Assembly: GCA_910586385.1 (NCBI GenBank)
Contig: CAJUGX010000003.1
Coordinates: forward strand, 1-64,000
DNA: 64,000 bases
Reading direction: 5' to 3'
DNA from: an uncultured Christensenella sp.
GTDB taxonomy: Bacteria; Bacillota; Clostridia; Christensenellales; UBA1242
Shown: positions 1 to 9,098 of the stretch, in pieces
Numbering within the stretch: position 1 is the first letter of the stretch
Layout of the letters: each line of letters starts with the position of its first letter
The notes under the pieces: generated by a model
What the model was told of the DNA's origin: nothing
The model's input: only the letters and a program-made list of their open reading frames with translations
Databases searched by the model: none
Made by a program: the position numbers and the translations under genes

Positions 1-17
1 ACTATTTAATTGAAAAG

Positions 18-56
18 AGAGATAGAGATGGAACATTCATCTCTATCTCTTTTTTT
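18..56 (+). terminator. Rho-independent terminator of an upstream gene
   Basis: A 13-bp stem (18-30 pairing with 38-50) with a 7-base loop is followed by a T run to 56. The gene it ends lies outside the window. Confidence 0.85.
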
Positions 57-111
57 ATGTCATAAAAAGCCTCTAGAAATGAGAAACCATAAGAAAAATG
101 ATTGATTTTGC

Positions 112-140
112 TTGATATATTGTGCGGGGGGGGGTATACT
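112..140 (+). promoter_or_regulatory. Sigma-A type promoter with a G9 tract in the spacer
   Basis: The -35 box TTGATA (112-117) and the -10 box TATACT (135-140) are separated by exactly 17 bases. The last nine spacer bases (126-134) are all G and abut the -10. Homopolymer slippage would change the spacing, which is the known layout of phase-variable promoters. It drives the large surface-protein gene at 182. Confidence 0.75.
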
Positions 141-144
141 AAAA

Positions 145-170
145 TTGAATATATATAAATATATATTCAA
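145..170 (+). repeat. 26-bp palindrome in the 5' UTR
   Basis: Arms TTGAATATATAT and ATATATATTCAA (12 bp) flank a central AA. It lies between the predicted transcription start (about 147) and the weak SD (AAAGG) of the gene at 182. It could be an operator, or an RNA hairpin that affects ribosome access. Function is not known. Confidence 0.6.
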
Positions 171-181
171 AAGGTATACTG

Positions 182-3100
182 ATGAAGAGAATTATGTCTG
201 TTATCTTCGCAATTTTTATGGTGGCTGTCTGCGGGGTCGCAGGTGGTGTTTTCTTGACGGGCAGCGCAGGTAAGAAAGACAATACTCCTTCAAAAGAAGT
301 AGACAATTCAGTTTCCACTACAGCAACTGGAAACTGGGATTCTTATTATGCTTCAAGTTTTGCTGGCGGAAGTGGGACATCTTCAAGCCCATATCTTATC
401 TCAACCCCAGAGCAACTTGCAAGAATGTCATACAACATTAGTCATGATATAGGTAGAGGATCAAATTATAAACTAATAAACAATATTGATATTTCAGCAC
501 ATTATTGGACGCCAGCTTATGGTTGGTTCCTTGGGGAGTTTAATGGTGATGATTACACAATAAGTGGAATGACAATAAATACGGCTTCTCAAGAGACAAC
601 TGGAAGTAGATATCTTGTTGGGCTATTTGGTATTGCTTATTATGGTGCATATATACATAATTTTTCAATTTCTAAAGCATCAATAAATGTTACACAAAAT
701 TCCGGCAGTGTCTATGCCTCATTTGTTTTGGCGACTTATGCGGCAACAAATGTAAGCAAAACGATTATAGATAATGTTAGGGTTTTAGATTCAACAATTA
801 CTATTACAAGTTCTTCCTATTCGGGTTTATATATGGGAGGACTAGTTGGGAATATTTCTGTTCAAAGAGAAGAAACATTGGTGAATAAATGTTGTCTTGT
901 TGGTTGTACAATTTATGGACCAAGTAGTAAAATTGATGGAGGCTATATTGGAGGATTGGTTGGTTTCTCTTCAGGGTATATTAAAATCTTAAATTCTTAT
1001 TTTCATGGGCATATTGATGTTTATTCAGCGAAATATGGTGGGGGATTGGTTGGATATATGGCTGGTTATGATGACGGAACTTCATCATACAAGGCTAATT
1101 TGCATGCATGCTATTATGTAGATGTGAGTACAGGTTGGTTAGGTTCTCAATATGTAGGCGGATTGATTGGATATATGAAACTCGCATACATTTATTCGTG
1201 TTTTTGTGATTATAATGCATTAAAAGCCAATTCTAACAGCAACGCTCCGACAAAATATATAGGAGCGTTGGTTGGGCATGTGAATTTGTCAGGGAGATCA
1301 TTAAACATTTATCATTCTTGTTGGAATTCCTCATCTGGCTTAAGTTCTGTATGGGGTTATAAAGAGGGGACAGGTATGTTTTTTGATGATGGAAATCATT
1401 CTTATACAGATAGAAATTTACCAAAAAGTATCAATAGAGAACCTTTTTTTGGAAGTTCTTCATATTTGAAAGGTAGTTATGGCGGAACGACTTTTGATTT
1501 TAACAATGTTTGGTTAAATCACAGCCATACTTATTCAATGCAAACGAATAAAAGTTATCCTATTTTAAGAGGAGGTTATAGCCTATTTTATGTTTCGGTA
1601 TCGCCGCAAAAAAGTGGGCGAGGATATGTAAGCTTTGGACTTACCAATCCGAAAGCTGCAAGCAATGATATTTCTACCAAAGTTACAAATACAGATGTGA
1701 GCATTTCTCCAATGGGCTGTATCTATGGGCAAACAATAACTGCTACCGCAAGCATAAGTGCTGGATTCCAACTCTCAAATTGGACATTAAATTCAACAAA
1801 TGGACAAGTTCTTTCAACAGGGACAACATTAACAACAATTATCTCAAAAGGAACAAGCAATATTTACGCAAATACTACCGGTCGGTCATATACCATAAAC
1901 TTCAATTCCAACGGCGGGATGATAAGCGATCTGAGTATGTGGCAGAAATATGCTTATGGAGAGAGATTTAATTCATTTTCATACAATGCATCCACAGGAA
2001 TGAACACGATAACCATGACTGGGGGTGGCGGTTGGGAAATTATTGGTTGTCCAGTGACAGTCTCGACAAATACGAGTTATACCTTCACCTTTGATTATCA
2101 AGCAAATGGATTTTCTTCTCTTGACTCAAGTGATCACCCAGGACTACCAATTATGGTTACAACAAGGTCAACGGGAACAAATGATTCAGATGCCGATTTG
2201 AGATTCTATTCTTTGGCAACATCGGTAATTTACCCTTCTTCATCTTCTGAGGTGCAGAGGAGGTCGGTGACCTTCAATAGTGGATCCAATTCAACAGTTT
2301 ACATAGTTATAAATTTTGGATGGCTTGCAGATAATGTGCGGCAAACAATAAAAATTGGAAACTTCAAAAGACCAATTGGTGCGACATTCAACATGGTTGG
2401 GCAGAAAAAAGTCCAATATGGCTCAACAACAAACAATACCCTTCCTGCAAAGGTTTCAAAGAAGACTGGTTATACGCAAACTGGTTGGTATACTGCTGGA
2501 AGTGGTGGGCACGAACAATATGACCCACAAGGAGTTTATGTCTCTGGTGGGAGAAATAATTATTTAAGTAACTTAAATTATTGGACAAAATACTTTGGGT
2601 ATAGTGGTAGATATAGCATCTCTTACAATGGTGCGGATTCTAGCAAAATGAGCACATTTACTTGTACAGGGCAAGGCGGATGGGAGTGTGTTGGAATTCC
2701 GCTTTATGTATCTCAAAACACAAGCTATACTTTCAGCTTCAAGTATAGTGCTGGAAACTTTTCAATTGGACATCATGACGGAGTTGCTTTGCAGGTTGTT
2801 CCGTCTGTTGTAGATTCTCATATGGAAGATACTGCGCTGCTGACATCTATAATCACACCGAACTCAAGTGGAACAAGAACGGTTTCTTTCAATTCGGGTT
2901 CATATACTACAGTTTATCTTGTCCTTAATGGTGGGTGGTTTTTAGATGGAGTAAGTTGCTCAGTAAGCGTTGGTAAATTTGAGTTTACTGGGGCGGCCAT
3001 CCCAAATATTTCAAACTACTACTGGACATCAGATGGCAAATGGGCATATCAAAGCAATGTGACACTTTATGCACAATATGCAGTAGCACAATATTCACTC

Positions 3101-5233
3101 AGCATTGTTTTGGGAGACAGTGGGATTGATGATATTACAAATCCTGCGACCGCATGGAACATTGGAGGTGGAAGAGGTGTTGCTGGTGGAGGAAAGAGAA
3201 TCACAGTCACTTATGGAGCGAGTCAAACAATTTCTGTGTCTGTGAAACCAGGATACACTTTCTCGCACTGGTCAGATGGAGATAGGTCTATTTCAAGGAC
3301 AATAACAATGGGGGATGAGGATACTACATACATCGCTTATTCAAGTCCAAACACTTACACGCTTACGTACAATGCCAATGGAGGGACAACTCCATTGTCT
3401 TCAACTCAGATTGCTTTCAATGATTATTATGGAAAGAAGAATTTTTACGATGCAAGCAAGAGTTCTCTTTCTGGACCAATTTCAAGATCGGGAAACATTT
3501 TTACTATAAGCTGCAACAACACAAGTGGCGGTTGGCAATGGGGGAATTTTATCCAAAGATTCTCTGGGGATTATCAACCAAACACAAAGTATACGGTGGT
3601 TTATGAATGCTTAAGTTTTTCGGGAAGTTCTTTTGGAATAACGTTGACGTCTCCAGATGATGAAGGTTCTTCTGGAAATACTGACATTTCAAACACTGGA
3701 CAATGCCATGTTGATATAAGTGGAGTTGGGATTTACACAAGCACATTCACAACGAAAAGTAGTTTCAATCAATCCAATTTGAATTATGACTTCAGGGCAT
3801 ATACTTCAATAAGCAACGGGTCAAATGTGAACGCAACTTTTAGAGTTTCTTTGTTTGTTGGAGATGTTGTTTATAATAGTTTTTCATACGCATCATGTGG
3901 CAGCAAGCCTTCAGGAAATGTTATGCCAACACCAACAAGGAGCAATTATACCTTTGCAGGGTGGTGGACAGCTCCAAGTGGCGGAACGCAAATCACACCC
4001 TCAAGCACATACAACACGGTGGGGAATCAGACCTTGTATGCACACTGGACACCAAATGCAATCACAAACAAAGTGTATCTGAGGATGATAAGCAAAAATG
4101 GAAACTCTGTTTCAGTGTCAAATGCAGGTGGAAGTGTGAGTGTTTTGAGATATTTGATTTCTGGCTCATCAAGCAGTGCAAGCACAACAAATCAAACAGC
4201 TGAGTCTGCAAGTTATACAGTGCATCAAGGGCAACAATTCAAGATAATGGCCAATGCAAACAGTGGATATGTTTTTGCAGGCTTTTCAACGAGTTCAACG
4301 CCAAGTGCCTCAATAAAAAATCCATCCGCACCAGTAAACACAACTGCGACATATTATCCAACGAGTGGGACGAATTATTATGTCTACTTCAAACAACTGA
4401 GTGGGAACCTCTTGAAATATGACGAAACAGACAAGTATTTCTACTTTGAGGATGGATACTATCCACAAAGCAGAGCGACAAATGAAGGGACTCTCAACTC
4501 CTCTGCAAGTGCAACAGGAGAGACAATAAACTACAACGATGGCAGAAACAATGTTGAACTTTCAGTGTATTCATATGGAAGTGACAGATTTGTGAAAGTG
4601 ACAAAAAATGGCACAAGTGCATGGTTTAAGTTTGAGCCAATCAGATGGAGAATCTCAGACTATGGAGTTGAAAAAACGGAGAGAAATATTGAGAGATACA
4701 AAACTTTGCTCAACTTCCGAAACTACACATCTTATGCAACAAACTTCACTGCAGTGAGTGATTTGATTTTGGGTGTTGGAGCAATGCACAACACAAGGTC
4801 AACAGTTGAAGGGACATCTGTGACAAGCATGGCAGGGTATCAAAATGTCAGAGACACACTTGAGAGTTGCTCAATCAGTTTTGGATATGCAAAAAGTGAC
4901 AACATCATCAAGGTTGACAGTTTCTCAACATATTCACAAAACAACACAGTCTACACAACAGATGTGGCATATACATCACCACTGAGGATTGCATCTTTGA
5001 GTGAGATTGAAAATGTTGGATTTGCCAACAAACAAGCAAGAGCGAGTGACATGGTTGCATTCATTTTGGGAGTAGACAAAAACAACGCTTCATATTGGAC
5101 AAGAGATTTGTCAAACCTTGGCTCAGGGGTTGCAATCACAGCGTCTGGGACGGTGGTTCGACCATGGCTTGACCAAATGCTTGGCATGCGCTTTGCATAT
5201 ACATTCAGCGAAGGCTCAAATGTCGGTTTTTAA
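182..5233 (+). CDS. Giant secreted surface protein with GLUG and InlB-type repeats
   Basis: A 1683-residue exported protein. Residues 1-28 form a signal peptide (lysine-arginine start, hydrophobic core). Residues about 50-460 carry GLUG-type beta-helix units (GGLVG and GGLIG motifs recur). From about 500 to 1370 come repeats of the Listeria-Bacteroides (InlB B-repeat) type, seen as FNSNGG, YNANGG, GWYTAGSGG and TLYAHW. Three beta-sandwich-like modules of about 120 residues, rich in aromatic residues, interrupt them. The C-terminus (about 1440-1683) resembles DUF6273-type domains (PIRWRI, YWTRDL). No LPXTG or C-terminal membrane anchor is visible. Likely role is adhesion or glycan contact, inferred from domain type. 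The N-terminal third uses more TTA and AT-rich codons than the rest, so the gene may be mosaic. The promoter carries a G9 tract. Confidence 0.85.
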   Translation: MKRIMSVIFAIFMVAVCGVAGGVFLTGSAGKKDNTPSKEVDNSVSTTATGNWDSYYASSFAGGSGTSSSPYLISTPEQLARMSYNISHDIGRGSNYKLINNIDISAHYWTPAYGWFLGEFNGDDYTISGMTINTASQETTGSRYLVGLFGIAYYGAYIHNFSISKASINVTQNSGSVYASFVLATYAATNVSKTIIDNVRVLDSTITITSSSYSGLYMGGLVGNISVQREETLVNKCCLVGCTIYGPSSKIDGGYIGGLVGFSSGYIKILNSYFHGHIDVYSAKYGGGLVGYMAGYDDGTSSYKANLHACYYVDVSTGWLGSQYVGGLIGYMKLAYIYSCFCDYNALKANSNSNAPTKYIGALVGHVNLSGRSLNIYHSCWNSSSGLSSVWGYKEGTGMFFDDGNHSYTDRNLPKSINREPFFGSSSYLKGSYGGTTFDFNNVWLNHSHTYSMQTNKSYPILRGGYSLFYVSVSPQKSGRGYVSFGLTNPKAASNDISTKVTNTDVSISPMGCIYGQTITATASISAGFQLSNWTLNSTNGQVLSTGTTLTTIISKGTSNIYANTTGRSYTINFNSNGGMISDLSMWQKYAYGERFNSFSYNASTGMNTITMTGGGGWEIIGCPVTVSTNTSYTFTFDYQANGFSSLDSSDHPGLPIMVTTRSTGTNDSDADLRFYSLATSVIYPSSSSEVQRRSVTFNSGSNSTVYIVINFGWLADNVRQTIKIGNFKRPIGATFNMVGQKKVQYGSTTNNTLPAKVSKKTGYTQTGWYTAGSGGHEQYDPQGVYVSGGRNNYLSNLNYWTKYFGYSGRYSISYNGADSSKMSTFTCTGQGGWECVGIPLYVSQNTSYTFSFKYSAGNFSIGHHDGVALQVVPSVVDSHMEDTALLTSIITPNSSGTRTVSFNSGSYTTVYLVLNGGWFLDGVSCSVSVGKFEFTGAAIPNISNYYWTSDGKWAYQSNVTLYAQYAVAQYSLSIVLGDSGIDDITNPATAWNIGGGRGVAGGGKRITVTYGASQTISVSVKPGYTFSHWSDGDRSISRTITMGDEDTTYIAYSSPNTYTLTYNANGGTTPLSSTQIAFNDYYGKKNFYDASKSSLSGPISRSGNIFTISCNNTSGGWQWGNFIQRFSGDYQPNTKYTVVYECLSFSGSSFGITLTSPDDEGSSGNTDISNTGQCHVDISGVGIYTSTFTTKSSFNQSNLNYDFRAYTSISNGSNVNATFRVSLFVGDVVYNSFSYASCGSKPSGNVMPTPTRSNYTFAGWWTAPSGGTQITPSSTYNTVGNQTLYAHWTPNAITNKVYLRMISKNGNSVSVSNAGGSVSVLRYLISGSSSSASTTNQTAESASYTVHQGQQFKIMANANSGYVFAGFSTSSTPSASIKNPSAPVNTTATYYPTSGTNYYVYFKQLSGNLLKYDETDKYFYFEDGYYPQSRATNEGTLNSSASATGETINYNDGRNNVELSVYSYGSDRFVKVTKNGTSAWFKFEPIRWRISDYGVEKTERNIERYKTLLNFRNYTSYATNFTAVSDLILGVGAMHNTRSTVEGTSVTSMAGYQNVRDTLESCSISFGYAKSDNIIKVDSFSTYSQNNTVYTTDVAYTSPLRIASLSEIENVGFANKQARASDMVAFILGVDKNNASYWTRDLSNLGSGVAITASGTVVRPWLDQMLGMRFAYTFSEGSNVGF

Positions 5234-5271
5234 TATATAAATTGAAAATAATAAGGAATGCCCTTCATATT

Positions 5272-6237
5272 TTATAACATCATAAATGTTAACATGAGGA
5301 TTGTGATGAGACAGGAGAAGGTGGCGTGGCAGAGTTTTTGAAGTACGAAGACTTTTGCTGGCATCTTGAGTTTTGACAGCATGGTGAGAGATTGCAGGAC
5401 CGTTGAGATTCCTCCAAAACTGACAACAAATGAAGCGAGGATTGTGGCAAGCTGCGTGTTGTGAAGGGTCGCAAGATCAATGCAACCTTTTGTGATTTCA
5501 ATGCAGCCTTCTGCCCAAAATCTTATATTTTGAGGAAGCAATGACAGAATTGGGGAGAAACATTCGATGATTATAAAGAAAATCGTGATGATGCAGCCGA
5601 CTGAAAGAATGGCGAGGGTGGAGCTCAGCACAATATCCGAAAGATCGGCTTGAGTTGGTGAGTCGAGAGTTTGTTGTGGAGTTGGTTCGTCTTTGGGTGA
5701 TTTGAGTTTTAGGTTGCGAAAGAGAAGACCATTCAGGATTGCACCAAGGACATGGCTTATGAAAAGGATATAGCCAATGGTTGGATTTTTGAACATGCCA
5801 ATTCCAACAGCCCCGATGATAAACATTGGACCTGAGGTTGAGCAGAAGGCAGACATTTTGAAAGCATCTTCACGGGAAATTTTTCCTTGCAAATATTGAT
5901 CGGCAACCATCTTTGAGCCGACAGGATAGCCAGACATGATTGCCATGAAAAATACATAGAAGGAGATGGGCGGAGTTTTGAAGAGTTTTTGCGTCACGCA
6001 AGAGAAAGGGCGGGTGAGAGTTTGTACGCACTTTTGTGATGACAAAACTCTTGTGAAAAACATAAATGGAAGCACGCTCGGAAGCACGCTTGTTGCCCAT
6101 GCTGAGAGTCCGCTGAGTGATTGTGAGATGAAGCGAGCAGGAGCGCTTATCATGCAGACAAGAAAGAAAAAAACAAGAAAGGTGAGGGCGAGACTTGTCC
6201 AGTTTTTGTGGGTTGATATGTGATTATTTTTTTTCAT
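5272..6237 (-). CDS. ylbJ: YlbJ-like sporulation integral membrane protein
   Basis: A 321-residue polytopic membrane protein of the nucleoside-recognition (Gate) superfamily, closest in motif content to YlbJ, which is needed for spore cortex formation in Bacillus. Family motifs seen are SGYPVGSK, CSTSGPMFI and a following G-rich membrane segment. About eight hydrophobic segments are visible. The reading frame is open further upstream, but only the ATG at 6237 has an SD (GGAGAG six bases before it), so that start is chosen. It ends convergently 39 bases from the surface-protein gene and is divergent from pta. Assignment to YlbJ rather than another Gate-family protein is probable, not certain. 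Confidence 0.75.
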   Translation of the reverse strand: MKKNNHISTHKNWTSLALTFLVFFFLVCMISAPARFISQSLSGLSAWATSVLPSVLPFMFFTRVLSSQKCVQTLTRPFSCVTQKLFKTPPISFYVFFMAIMSGYPVGSKMVADQYLQGKISREDAFKMSAFCSTSGPMFIIGAVGIGMFKNPTIGYILFISHVLGAILNGLLFRNLKLKSPKDEPTPQQTLDSPTQADLSDIVLSSTLAILSVGCIITIFFIIIECFSPILSLLPQNIRFWAEGCIEITKGCIDLATLHNTQLATILASFVVSFGGISTVLQSLTMLSKLKMPAKVFVLQKLCHATFSCLITILMLTFMML

Positions 6238-6374
6238 TTTTCTCTCCATATTTGTTTGACTTTGAGTGGGTAATTTTTCTATAATAAAAGCGGAAACGAA
6301 AGGTTTCAAATTTTTTGTTTTTGAGACTTTATATATTGTATTGAAAAGTTTTTCAAAAAAGAATGGAGAAGAAA

Positions 6375-7376
6375 ATGTATAAGATAAAAGATTTGGTGGA
6401 GAGAGCAAAGAAAAAACAAAAAACTATTGTCTTTCCAGAAGTAAGTTTTTCAGATAGAACTTTTGAAGCTGTGAAGATTTTGCAGAAGAAAAAAATCGTC
6501 AAAGTTTTGCTTGTTGGAGATGCGAGTGCTCTCATCTTGAGAAATAAAGAATTTTCAAAGTTTGACATTGTAAACCCTGTCACATTTCCAAATCGTGACA
6601 AATTGGTCAAGACCCTTTATGAGAAGAGAAAAGAAAAAGGTTTGACAATGGAGCAAGCAGACGAACTTGAAAAGGATCCATATTATTTTGCAACACTTCT
6701 TGTTGAGTGCGGATTTGCAGATGGGATGGTTGCTGGGGCAGAGTGCTCAACAGCAAACACAGTCAGACCTGCACTTCAAATTATCAAAGCCAAAAACAAA
6801 AAAGAGCCAGTATCTTCTTGCTTCTTGATGTATGGAAAGAACAAGTTTTTGGACAATGAAGCATTGGTGCTCTCTGATTGCGGAATTATCGAATTTCCAG
6901 ACAGCGACACTCTTTGCGCAATCGCACAGCAGAGCGTGAAGAGTGCAAGAGACTTTGGTCTTGACCCAAGAGTTGCATTCCTTTCATATTCAAGCAAAGG
7001 AAGTGCAAAAAGTGAGGCCGTTGAGAAAGTAAGAACAGCATGTGAGAAATTTAAGAAAAAAGAAAAAGATGTCCTTTGTGACGGGGAATTGCAATTTGAT
7101 GCGGCAATGGTGCCACAAGTTGCAGAAACCAAGGCAAAAGACAGTCCTCTTGCTGGAACTGCGAACGTTTTGATTTATCCAGACATCCAGGCAGGAAACA
7201 TCGGATATAAGACAATGCAATATATTGGCGGGATGAATGCGATTGGTCCAATTTTGCAAGGGCTTAAAAAGCCTGTCAATGACCTCTCAAGGGGGTGCAA
7301 TGTAAACGACATTGTCATTGTAAGTGCAATCACAGCACTTCAGTGCGAGGATAAGGTTGAAAAATCTTCGAAATAG
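6375..7376 (+). CDS. pta: Phosphate acetyltransferase
   Basis: Converts acetyl-CoA and phosphate to acetyl phosphate and CoA, the first step of acetate formation with ATP gain. At 333 residues it is the short single-domain type usual in Firmicutes, without the N-terminal DRTGG region of enterobacterial Pta. The C-terminal block GNIGYKTMQYIGG and ENDLSRG-like residues (VNDLSRGC) match the family. An ATG lies at 6363, but its codon and the next contain the SD (GGAG) for the ATG at 6375, so 6375 is taken. ackA follows 84 bases later with its own candidate promoter, so the two may be separately or jointly transcribed. Confidence 0.93.
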   Translation: MYKIKDLVERAKKKQKTIVFPEVSFSDRTFEAVKILQKKKIVKVLLVGDASALILRNKEFSKFDIVNPVTFPNRDKLVKTLYEKRKEKGLTMEQADELEKDPYYFATLLVECGFADGMVAGAECSTANTVRPALQIIKAKNKKEPVSSCFLMYGKNKFLDNEALVLSDCGIIEFPDSDTLCAIAQQSVKSARDFGLDPRVAFLSYSSKGSAKSEAVEKVRTACEKFKKKEKDVLCDGELQFDAAMVPQVAETKAKDSPLAGTANVLIYPDIQAGNIGYKTMQYIGGMNAIGPILQGLKKPVNDLSRGCNVNDIVIVSAITALQCEDKVEKSSK

Positions 7377-7460
7377 GATTCTTGTGTAAATATGTGGAAC
7401 AAAGTTATATAATCATAACAAAAAAAATAAAAAGGCTATGAGCCTCAAAGGAGAAAAAAT

Positions 7461-8696
7461 ATGAAAATTTTATTGATTAACGCTGGAAGTTCTTCACTTA
7501 AATATCAACTTCTTGACATGAAAACAGAAAAATTGGTTGCAAAGGGAAATTGTGAAAAGATTGGTCTTGCTGGACCAGTGATTTCTCTCAAAGCAAATGG
7601 AAAGGTTCTTGAATTTCCTGGGGCAAAAAATCACGAAGAGGCAATCTCAAAGGTTTTGGAAATTTTGACAAATCCTGAATATGGAGTTATTAAGAGCCTT
7701 GATGAAATCGATGCTGTTGGACACAGAGTGCTTCATGGTGGAGAAATTTACACAGATTCAGTGCTTATCACACCAAAAGTTATGAAAGACCTTGACAAAC
7801 TTGTTCCACTTGGACCACTTCATATGCCAGCAAATATTGCTGGAATCAAGGCATGTCAAGCAGTTATGAATGTTCCTCAAGTTGCAATTTTTGATACTGC
7901 ATTCCATGCAACTATGCCAGAAACAGCATATATGTATCCAATCAAATATGAGGATGCAAAGAAATTCAAAATCAGAAAGTATGGTTTCCACGGTTCAAGC
8001 CATAAGTTTATCACTGGGGAGATGACAAAGATTTTGGGCAAGCCTCAAAGCAAACTCAATCTTATCATCGCTCACCTTGGAAACGGCTCAAGCATCACTG
8101 CTGTCGTAAATGGAAAGAGTGTTGACACAACAATGGGACTCACTCCACTTCAAGGACTTATGATGGGGACAAGATCTGGGGATGTTGATCCAACAGTTGT
8201 TCAGTATCTTTGCGAAAAGAAAAATATGACAGTTGACAAGGCTGTTTCATACCTCAACAAGCAATGTGGACTTCTTGGGATTTCTGGTCTTACAAGTGAT
8301 CAAAGAGAAGTGACTGCAAAGGCAAATGAGGGTGACGAAAGATGTCTTTTGGCTCTTAATATGCTTGCTCATTCAATCAAGAAAAACATTGCTTCATATC
8401 TTCCACTTATGGACAGAGTTGACGCAATCGTATTCACTGGTGGAATCGGCGAAAACAGAGATGATATGAGAGAAATGGTTATGACAGGTTTCGAGCATCT
8501 TGGTATCTGCATCGACAAAAAGAAGAACAAAAACTTCAAGCGTGGCGAAGTTCAACTTATTTCAACAGCAAAATCAAATGTCAAGATTTATGTCGTGCCA
8601 ACAGATGAAGAGTTGTTGATGGCAAGAGACACAAAGAAAATCGTTTCTGCCCTTGCAAAAAAGAATTGTTCAAAATGTGCAAAAAAGTCTAAATAA
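7461..8696 (+). CDS. ackA: Acetate kinase
   Basis: Transfers phosphate from acetyl phosphate to ADP, giving acetate and ATP, downstream of Pta. At 411 residues it has the normal length plus a lysine-rich tail ending in a few cysteines. ASKHA-fold motifs are clear: N-terminal LINAGSSSLKY, HGSSHKF near residue 180, GTRSGDVDP near 237 and GGIGEN near 332. SD AAAGGAG precedes the ATG. Leucine codons counted by hand are 28 CTT, 8 TTG, 4 CTC, 1 TTA and no CTA or CTG, which makes this gene a good example of the host codon preference. A possible -10 (TATATAAT) lies at about 7409-7416. Confidence 0.96.
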   Translation: MKILLINAGSSSLKYQLLDMKTEKLVAKGNCEKIGLAGPVISLKANGKVLEFPGAKNHEEAISKVLEILTNPEYGVIKSLDEIDAVGHRVLHGGEIYTDSVLITPKVMKDLDKLVPLGPLHMPANIAGIKACQAVMNVPQVAIFDTAFHATMPETAYMYPIKYEDAKKFKIRKYGFHGSSHKFITGEMTKILGKPQSKLNLIIAHLGNGSSITAVVNGKSVDTTMGLTPLQGLMMGTRSGDVDPTVVQYLCEKKNMTVDKAVSYLNKQCGLLGISGLTSDQREVTAKANEGDERCLLALNMLAHSIKKNIASYLPLMDRVDAIVFTGGIGENRDDMREMVMTGFEHLGICIDKKKNKNFKRGEVQLISTAKSNVKIYVVPTDEELLMARDTKKIVSALAKKNCSKCAKKSK

Positions 8697-8699
8697 AAC

Positions 8700-8728
8700 T
8701 TGACAAATCTTTCTCTATGGGTTAAAAT
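8700..8728 (+). promoter_or_regulatory. Promoter of rpmF
   Basis: TTGACA (8700-8705), a 17-base spacer and TAAAAT (8723-8728). It begins directly after the ackA stop codon and leaves a leader of about 65 bases before rpmF. Confidence 0.75.
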
Positions 8729-8750
8729 AGGGGAGCATGGGTAAGATTTT

Positions 8751-8766
8751 ATGGCAATTTTGCCAT
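8751..8766 (+). repeat. Perfect 16-bp inverted repeat in the rpmF leader
   Basis: Arms ATGGCAA and TTGCCAT around a central TT, inside the predicted 5' UTR of rpmF. It could be a protein operator or an RNA hairpin. It does not resemble the FapR operator that sits near rpmF-plsX loci in some Firmicutes. Confidence 0.5.
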
Positions 8767-8800
8767 TTTCTTAAATTAGATTACAAAAAGGAGAATCAAA

Positions 8801-8992
8801 ATGGCTGTTCCAAAACATAAGGTTTCTAAACAGAGAAGAAACACAAGAAATTCTGCAAATTTCAAAGTTGAAGCACCTGCACTTGTTGAGTGTCCAAAAT
8901 GTCACGAACTTAAGACTCCTCACACTGTTTGCAAAAACTGTGGGACATACAAAAACAAGACAGTTGTTGAAGATAAGAAGAAAAAAGCATAA
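8801..8992 (+). CDS. rpmF: 50S ribosomal protein L32
   Basis: A 63-residue component of the large ribosomal subunit. The N-terminus AVPKHKVSKQRRNTRNS is typical of L32. Two Cys pairs (CPKC and CKNC) form the zinc-binding version of the protein. Usual length for bacterial L32 is 56-65. SD AAAGGAG lies ahead of the ATG. In many bacteria rpmF is paired with yceD upstream and plsX downstream. Here yceD is missing and plsX is separated by a minus-strand gene. Confidence 0.96.
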   Translation: MAVPKHKVSKQRRNTRNSANFKVEAPALVECPKCHELKTPHTVCKNCGTYKNKTVVEDKKKKA

Positions 8993-8999
8993 CAAAAAA

Positions 9000-9025
9000 A
9001 GCAATCAGTTTGAGATTGCTTTTTT
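9000..9025 (+). terminator. Terminator of rpmF
   Basis: Stem AGCAATC/GATTGCT with a 7-base loop followed by a T run. Confidence 0.8.
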
Positions 9026-9058
9026 CATTGGTGTTTATTGTTTTAATTGTTTTGGTGA

Positions 9059-9087
9059 AAAAGGAGAGCGGGTTGCTCTCCTTTTTT
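9059..9087. terminator. Bidirectional terminator between convergent genes
   Basis: An 11-bp stem (9059-9069 with 9075-9085) has A residues on one side and T residues on the other. It can stop rpmF readthrough and the minus-strand gene that ends at 9099. Confidence 0.8.
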
Positions 9088-9098
9088 GTCTTTATAAT

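Noticed and set aside
8751..8766. FapR operator near rpmF
   Set aside because: The palindrome does not match the FapR consensus, and plsX is not in the same transcription unit.
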